This document shows, one piece after another, positions 60,661 through 64,000 of a stretch of 64,000 nucleotides of DNA. The stretch is taken from NCBI GenBank assembly GCA_963821345.1, contig CAWGDM010000001.1, positions 310,001-374,000 on the forward strand, given 5' to 3'. The stretch comes from WHSW01 sp963821345 (GTDB lineage: Bacteria; Actinomycetota; Thermoleophilia; Solirubrobacterales; 70-9). A program made the translations under genes and the position numbers. The notes beneath the pieces are model-generated. The model had not been told where the DNA came from. It saw nothing but the letters and a program-made list of their open reading frames with translations, and did no database searches. How positions within the stretch are numbered: the first letter of the stretch is position 1; each line of letters opens with the position of its first letter.

Positions 60661-62349
60661 ATGGAAGCCGCCGCCACCTCCACCCCGCCCGACGCCCCTT
60701 CGACCAACGGCGGCGCACCCGCGACCGGGCCGCGCACCTACGACGCGATCGTCGTCGGCGGCGGCCACAACGGCCTGACCACGACCGCCTACCTGGCACG
60801 TGCCGGGCTGCGGGTGATCTGCCTCGAGCGCCGCGAGATCCTCGGCGGTGCCTGCGTGACCGAGGAGCTGTGGCCGGGCGCGCGCGTCTCGCGGTGCTCC
60901 TACGTGGTCTCGATGCTGCAGCCGCAGATCGTCTCCGACCTGGAGCTGGAGCGCTACGGCTACAAGGCGATCCCGCTCGACCCCGCCTACGTCTCGCTCA
61001 CCGAGCAGGGGCCGATCTTCTTCTTCAACGAGGTCGAGAACACCGCCGGGTCGATCGCCAAGTACTCCCGGCACGACGCCGAGAACTACCCGAAGTTCGA
61101 GGCGCTGATGGACCGGGCGGCGCGGTTCGTGAAGCCGATGATGCTGCGCGAGCCCCCGGCGCTCGGATCGAAGGCGCCGGGCGACCTGGCCGCGCTGCTG
61201 CGCGAGGCCGGGCGGATGGCCGGCTTCTCCAAGCGCGACATCCACGAGCTGGTTCGCGTGTTCACGATGTCGGTCGGCGACCTGCTCGACGACTACTTCG
61301 AGCTCGACGGGCTCAAGGGCTCGACCGCGTCCAGCGGCGTGGTCGGCGTCTGGGCCGGGCCGCGGACGCCGGGCACCGCCTACAACCTGCTCCACCACGC
61401 GCTCGGCGAGTGCGGTGGCATCGAGGGGGCCTGGGGCCAGGTGATCGGCGGGATGGGCGCGATCAGCGAGGCGATCGCCGCCTCGGCCCGCAGCGCCGGG
61501 GCCGAGATCCTCACCGACGCCGAGGTCGCCTCGATCGATGTCCGCAACGGTTCCGCGGTCGGGGTCACGCTCGCCGACGGCACCGAGCTGCGCGCCCCGG
61601 TCGTCGCCTCCGGCGCGCATCCCAAGACCACCATCCTCGAGCTCACCGGAGCCGAGAACTTCCCCGCCGAGATCGGCGAGGAGATGGCCCGCTACCGCAC
61701 CCGCGGTGGCTCGGTGAAGGTCAACCTGGTGCTCTCCGAGCCGCCGGTCTACGAGGGTGTCTCCGATCAGGAGCAGCAGCTGATGAGGACCGCCGGGGTC
61801 AACATCTGCCCCTCGATCGACTACCTGGAGCGCGCCTGGCAGGACGCCTGCCTGGGCAAGCCCGCCGAGCACCCCTACGTCGAGGCGGAGCTGCCGTCGG
61901 CGGTCGACACGACGCTGACCGACGACGGGCGTTGGGTGATGACGATGTTCACCCAGTACGGGCCGCCGAACGAGGAGGACTGGAAGCCCGGCGACCGCGA
62001 GCGCTACGGCGACACCTGCGTCGAGCAGCTGAGCCAGTTCGCGCCCAACCTGAAGGACGCCGTGCTCGAGCGCGAGGTCCTTGCGCCACCGGACCTGGAG
62101 CGGATCTTCGGCCTCCAGGGCGGCTCGATCTTCCAGGGTGAGCAGGGTCTCGACCAGATGGCGTTCATGCGCCCCCACCCGGAGATGGCGCAGTACGCGA
62201 CCCCGGTCGACGGCCTCTACCTGTGCGGCGCCGGCACCCATCCCGGCGGCGGCGTCACCGGTTGCTCGGGCCACAACGCCGCTCAGCGGATCCTCAAGGA
62301 CCGCAAGCGGGCGCGCCGGCCCTGGAACCGCGCACGCGCGAGCGCCTAG
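60661..62349 (+). CDS. FAD-dependent oxidoreductase, phytoene desaturase/PYROXD2-like
   Basis: An intact 562-residue flavoprotein. After a flexible N-terminus (AAATSTPPDAPSTNGGAPAT) the FAD motif is DAIVVGGGHNGLTTTAYLAR, then GLRVICLERREILGGACVTE. The C-terminal FAD contact is YLCGAGTHPGGGVTGCSGHN. The overall layout is CrtI/amine-oxidase-like and matches the PYROXD2 group, whose substrates are unknown. No carotenoid genes are nearby, so carotenoid desaturation is unlikely. Its promoter carries the same operator as the Rieske/acyl-CoA dehydrogenase pair. It probably shares a transcript with the aldehyde dehydrogenase 57 bp downstream. Confidence 0.88.
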   Translation: MEAAATSTPPDAPSTNGGAPATGPRTYDAIVVGGGHNGLTTTAYLARAGLRVICLERREILGGACVTEELWPGARVSRCSYVVSMLQPQIVSDLELERYGYKAIPLDPAYVSLTEQGPIFFFNEVENTAGSIAKYSRHDAENYPKFEALMDRAARFVKPMMLREPPALGSKAPGDLAALLREAGRMAGFSKRDIHELVRVFTMSVGDLLDDYFELDGLKGSTASSGVVGVWAGPRTPGTAYNLLHHALGECGGIEGAWGQVIGGMGAISEAIAASARSAGAEILTDAEVASIDVRNGSAVGVTLADGTELRAPVVASGAHPKTTILELTGAENFPAEIGEEMARYRTRGGSVKVNLVLSEPPVYEGVSDQEQQLMRTAGVNICPSIDYLERAWQDACLGKPAEHPYVEAELPSAVDTTLTDDGRWVMTMFTQYGPPNEEDWKPGDRERYGDTCVEQLSQFAPNLKDAVLEREVLAPPDLERIFGLQGGSIFQGEQGLDQMAFMRPHPEMAQYATPVDGLYLCGAGTHPGGGVTGCSGHNAAQRILKDRKRARRPWNRARASA

Positions 62350-62406
62350 CGATAGCCTGGCGACGCCAACCAATTCGGTAGTTCGCCCTCGAGAACTGGA
62401 GGAAAG

Positions 62407-63777
62407 ATGAGCAAGTACGCGGTCATCAACCCCGCGACCGGTGAGACGGTCAAGGAGTACCCGCAGATCTCGGACGACGACCTGGAGGCGGCGATCGCCG
62501 CGGCTCAGGAAGCACACCAAAGCTGGGGGCTGAAGACCTCGGTCTCGGAGCGCGCCGCGCTGGTCAAGAAGGTCGCCGACTTCCACAGCGAGCGCCGCGA
62601 GCAGCTGGCCGAGATCATCGTGCGCGAGATGGGCAAGCCGATGGAGCAGGCACTCGGCGAGGTCGACTTCTGCGCCGACATCTACGGCTTCTACGCCGAC
62701 CGCGCGGAGGAACTGCTCGCCGACGAGCCGATCGAGCTGCTCGCGGGCGACGGCACGGCCCTGGTTCGCAAGTCGTCGGTCGGCGCCCTCGTTGGGATCA
62801 TGCCCTGGAACTTCCCCTACTACCAGGTTGCCCGTTTCGCGGGCCCGAACCTGGTGGTCGGTAACACGATCCTGCTGAAGCCGGCTCATCAGTGCCCGGA
62901 GTCGGCGGAGGCGATCCAGCAGATGATGGCTGACGCCGGCTTCCCCGACGGGGCCTATCAGACGATCCTCGGCTCAAACGAGCAGATCGAGAAGGCGATC
63001 GAGGATCCCCGGGTCCGAGGCGTCTCGCTCACCGGCTCCGAGCGTGCTGGGGCGGCGGTCGCGGAGATCGCAGGGCGCAACCTGAAGAAGGTCGTGCTCG
63101 AACTCGGCGGCTCCGACCCGTTCGTCCTCCTGGGCGCCGATGACCTCGACGAGGCTGTCGACGCAGCGGTCGCCGGACGCCTCGACAACACCGGGCAGTC
63201 CTGCAACGCCGCGAAGCGGTTCATCGTCGCCGACGAGCTGTACGACGACTTCCTCGAGAAGTTCAGCGAGAAGATGACCGCGGCCAAGCCCAGTGACCCA
63301 ACGTCCGCGGACGCCCAGATGGGGCCACTCTCGTCCGACTCCGCCGCGGACACCCTGCAGGATCAGCTCGACCGCGCGGTTGCCCAGGGGGCGGAGGTCG
63401 TCGCCGGCGGCGACCGCGACGGCAACTTCTTCCCCAGCACCGTGCTGGCGGCGATCACGCCGGACAACGACGCCTACCGCGAGGAGTTCTTCGGTCCGGT
63501 CGCGAGCGTGTACCGCGTCAGCTCCGAGGAGGAGGCGATCGAGATCGCCAACGACACCCCGTTCGGCCTCGGCTCGTACGTGTTCTCCAACGACCCGGAG
63601 CAGGCGCAGCGGGTCGCGGACGCCCTCGACACCGGGATGGTCTACGTCAACGGCGTCGGCCTCGACGGCGCCGAGCTGCCGTTCGGCGGCGTCAAGCGTT
63701 CGGGTTTCGGCCGCGAGCTCGGCCGCTACGGCATCGAGGAGTTCGTCAACAAGAAGCTGATCCGCGTCGTCAGGTAG
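62407..63777 (+). CDS. gabD: NAD(P)-dependent succinate-semialdehyde dehydrogenase-type aldehyde dehydrogenase
   Basis: An intact 456-residue ALDH. General base Glu232 lies in VVLELGGSDPF, the nucleophile Cys266 in DNTGQSCNAAKRF, and the oxyanion Asn in IMPWNFPYYQVARF. SLTGSERAGAAVAEIAGRNL is the cofactor region and ELPFGGVKRSGFGRELGRYG the C-terminal signature. The closest subgroup is GabD1-type succinate-semialdehyde dehydrogenase, which ends polyamine/GABA breakdown at succinate. Other semialdehydes are possible, since the neighbours suggest amine or acyl catabolism. GGAGG lies 6 nt before ATG 62407. Confidence 0.92.
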   Translation: MSKYAVINPATGETVKEYPQISDDDLEAAIAAAQEAHQSWGLKTSVSERAALVKKVADFHSERREQLAEIIVREMGKPMEQALGEVDFCADIYGFYADRAEELLADEPIELLAGDGTALVRKSSVGALVGIMPWNFPYYQVARFAGPNLVVGNTILLKPAHQCPESAEAIQQMMADAGFPDGAYQTILGSNEQIEKAIEDPRVRGVSLTGSERAGAAVAEIAGRNLKKVVLELGGSDPFVLLGADDLDEAVDAAVAGRLDNTGQSCNAAKRFIVADELYDDFLEKFSEKMTAAKPSDPTSADAQMGPLSSDSAADTLQDQLDRAVAQGAEVVAGGDRDGNFFPSTVLAAITPDNDAYREEFFGPVASVYRVSSEEEAIEIANDTPFGLGSYVFSNDPEQAQRVADALDTGMVYVNGVGLDGAELPFGGVKRSGFGRELGRYGIEEFVNKKLIRVVR

Positions 63778-63794
63778 GCGTCTGCCTACTTGAC
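63769..63794. terminator. bidirectional hairpin spanning both stop codons
   Basis: GTCAGGTAGGC and GCCTACTTGAC pair over 11 bp with one G-U, around a 4-nt loop. The TAG of the aldehyde dehydrogenase lies in the left arm and the TAG of the convergent GNAT gene in the right arm. Confidence 0.6.
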
Positions 63795-64000
63795 GCCGGT
63801 CCAGCCCGCGATCCCGGGCGCGCGCACGAACTCGGTCGAGGTCCAGACGGGGCGAAAGCCCAGCCGCGCGTAAAGCTGCTTCGGGCGATCCTCGTCGTCG
63901 GCGACGATCCATAGGTCGTCGGCGTCGCCCGCCACCTCGATCGCAGCGCGGGTGAGCGCCGTGCCGCGACCGGAGCCGCGGTGGGCGGGGCGCACATAGA
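63786..64000 (-). CDS. GNAT-family acetyltransferase, C-terminal part (cut by window edge)
   Basis: The visible 70 residues hold the acetyl-CoA-binding turn VRPAHRGSGRGTALTRAAIE (Q/RxxGxG/A) and the closing DEDRPKQLYARLGFRPV with EFVRAPG, both typical of GNAT proteins. The N-terminus lies beyond the right edge. The substrate is unknown. Confidence 0.85.
   Translation of the reverse strand, partial: YVRPAHRGSGRGTALTRAAIEVAGDADDLWIVADDEDRPKQLYARLGFRPVWTSTEFVRAPGIAGWTGVK

Noticed and set aside
61261..62349. Carotenoid biosynthesis by the CrtI-like flavoprotein.
   Set aside because: No crtB, crtE or cyclase nearby. The sequence is closer to PYROXD2 and the operator ties it to catabolic genes.

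Overview
The window is about 70% G+C DNA, densely packed with genes, and reads as a chromosomal segment of a soil-type actinobacterium. The best guess is class Thermoleophilia (Solirubrobacterales). The reasons are a KGD-type fused 2-oxoglutarate dehydrogenase, an AcnA aconitase, a DUF3817 membrane protein, a cyclic-di-AMP riboswitch in front of an NlpC/P60 hydrolase, AbiEi/DUF559 proteins and many TetR/SDR/acyl-CoA dehydrogenase genes. The class is inferred from family memory, not from a marker gene. No rRNA, tRNA, CRISPR array, transposase or phage gene was seen.

Layout. 0-5 kb: quinone oxidoreductase (cut by the left edge), PfkB kinase, citrate synthase, two small unknown proteins, an AbiEi/DUF559 protein. 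5-9 kb (minus): alpha/beta hydrolase, a paired acyl-CoA dehydrogenase operon, a UbiA-family prenyltransferase. 8.9-22.7 kb: a redox/carbon block made of a minus-strand pyruvate:ferredoxin oxidoreductase operon (porG-A-B plus a ferredoxin-tailed GltD-like oxidoreductase) and, divergently, a plus-strand operon of an NDH-2-like flavoprotein, group 3b [NiFe] hydrogenase (order B-cNMP protein-G-D-A), maturation protease and pyruvate phosphate dikinase. 22.7-28 kb (minus): three packed genes that read as an ether-lipid pathway: bifunctional fatty acyl-CoA reductase, alkyl-DHAP synthase-like flavoenzyme and a TreT-like glycosyltransferase. 28-39 kb: the lipoyl-E2-E1 2-oxoglutarate dehydrogenase fusion, a secreted PQQ-type sugar dehydrogenase, zinc-ribbon and membrane small proteins, aconitase, an SDR. 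39.5-41.4 kb: riboswitch-controlled NlpC/P60 hydrolase with a clean terminator, then AzlCD. 41.5-52.9 kb: two polyamine-type (Pot) ABC transporter sets facing each other, with their TetR regulators, an extra solute-binding lipoprotein and a nitrilase-family amidase. 53-64 kb: TetR, SDR, EEP-family lipoprotein, then a catabolic block of Rieske oxygenase, acyl-CoA dehydrogenase, NDP-forming acyl-CoA ligase, PYROXD2-like flavoprotein and semialdehyde dehydrogenase. Two promoters in this last block share a 15-nt core resembling a TetR operator.

How it fits together. Citrate synthase, aconitase and 2-oxoglutarate dehydrogenase supply the oxidative TCA core. The PFOR/hydrogenase/PPDK block could couple hydrogen or NADPH to pyruvate and PEP metabolism. 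The Pot transporters, amidase and GabD-like dehydrogenase suit polyamine or other amine uptake and breakdown.

Sequence quality. Many genes are interrupted by single-base frameshifts while their motifs stay intact. The density peaks between about 40.4 and 46.5 kb. This pattern fits uncorrected sequencing indels better than gene decay. Genes interrupted this way are reported as one feature each, and their approximate frameshift positions are given.
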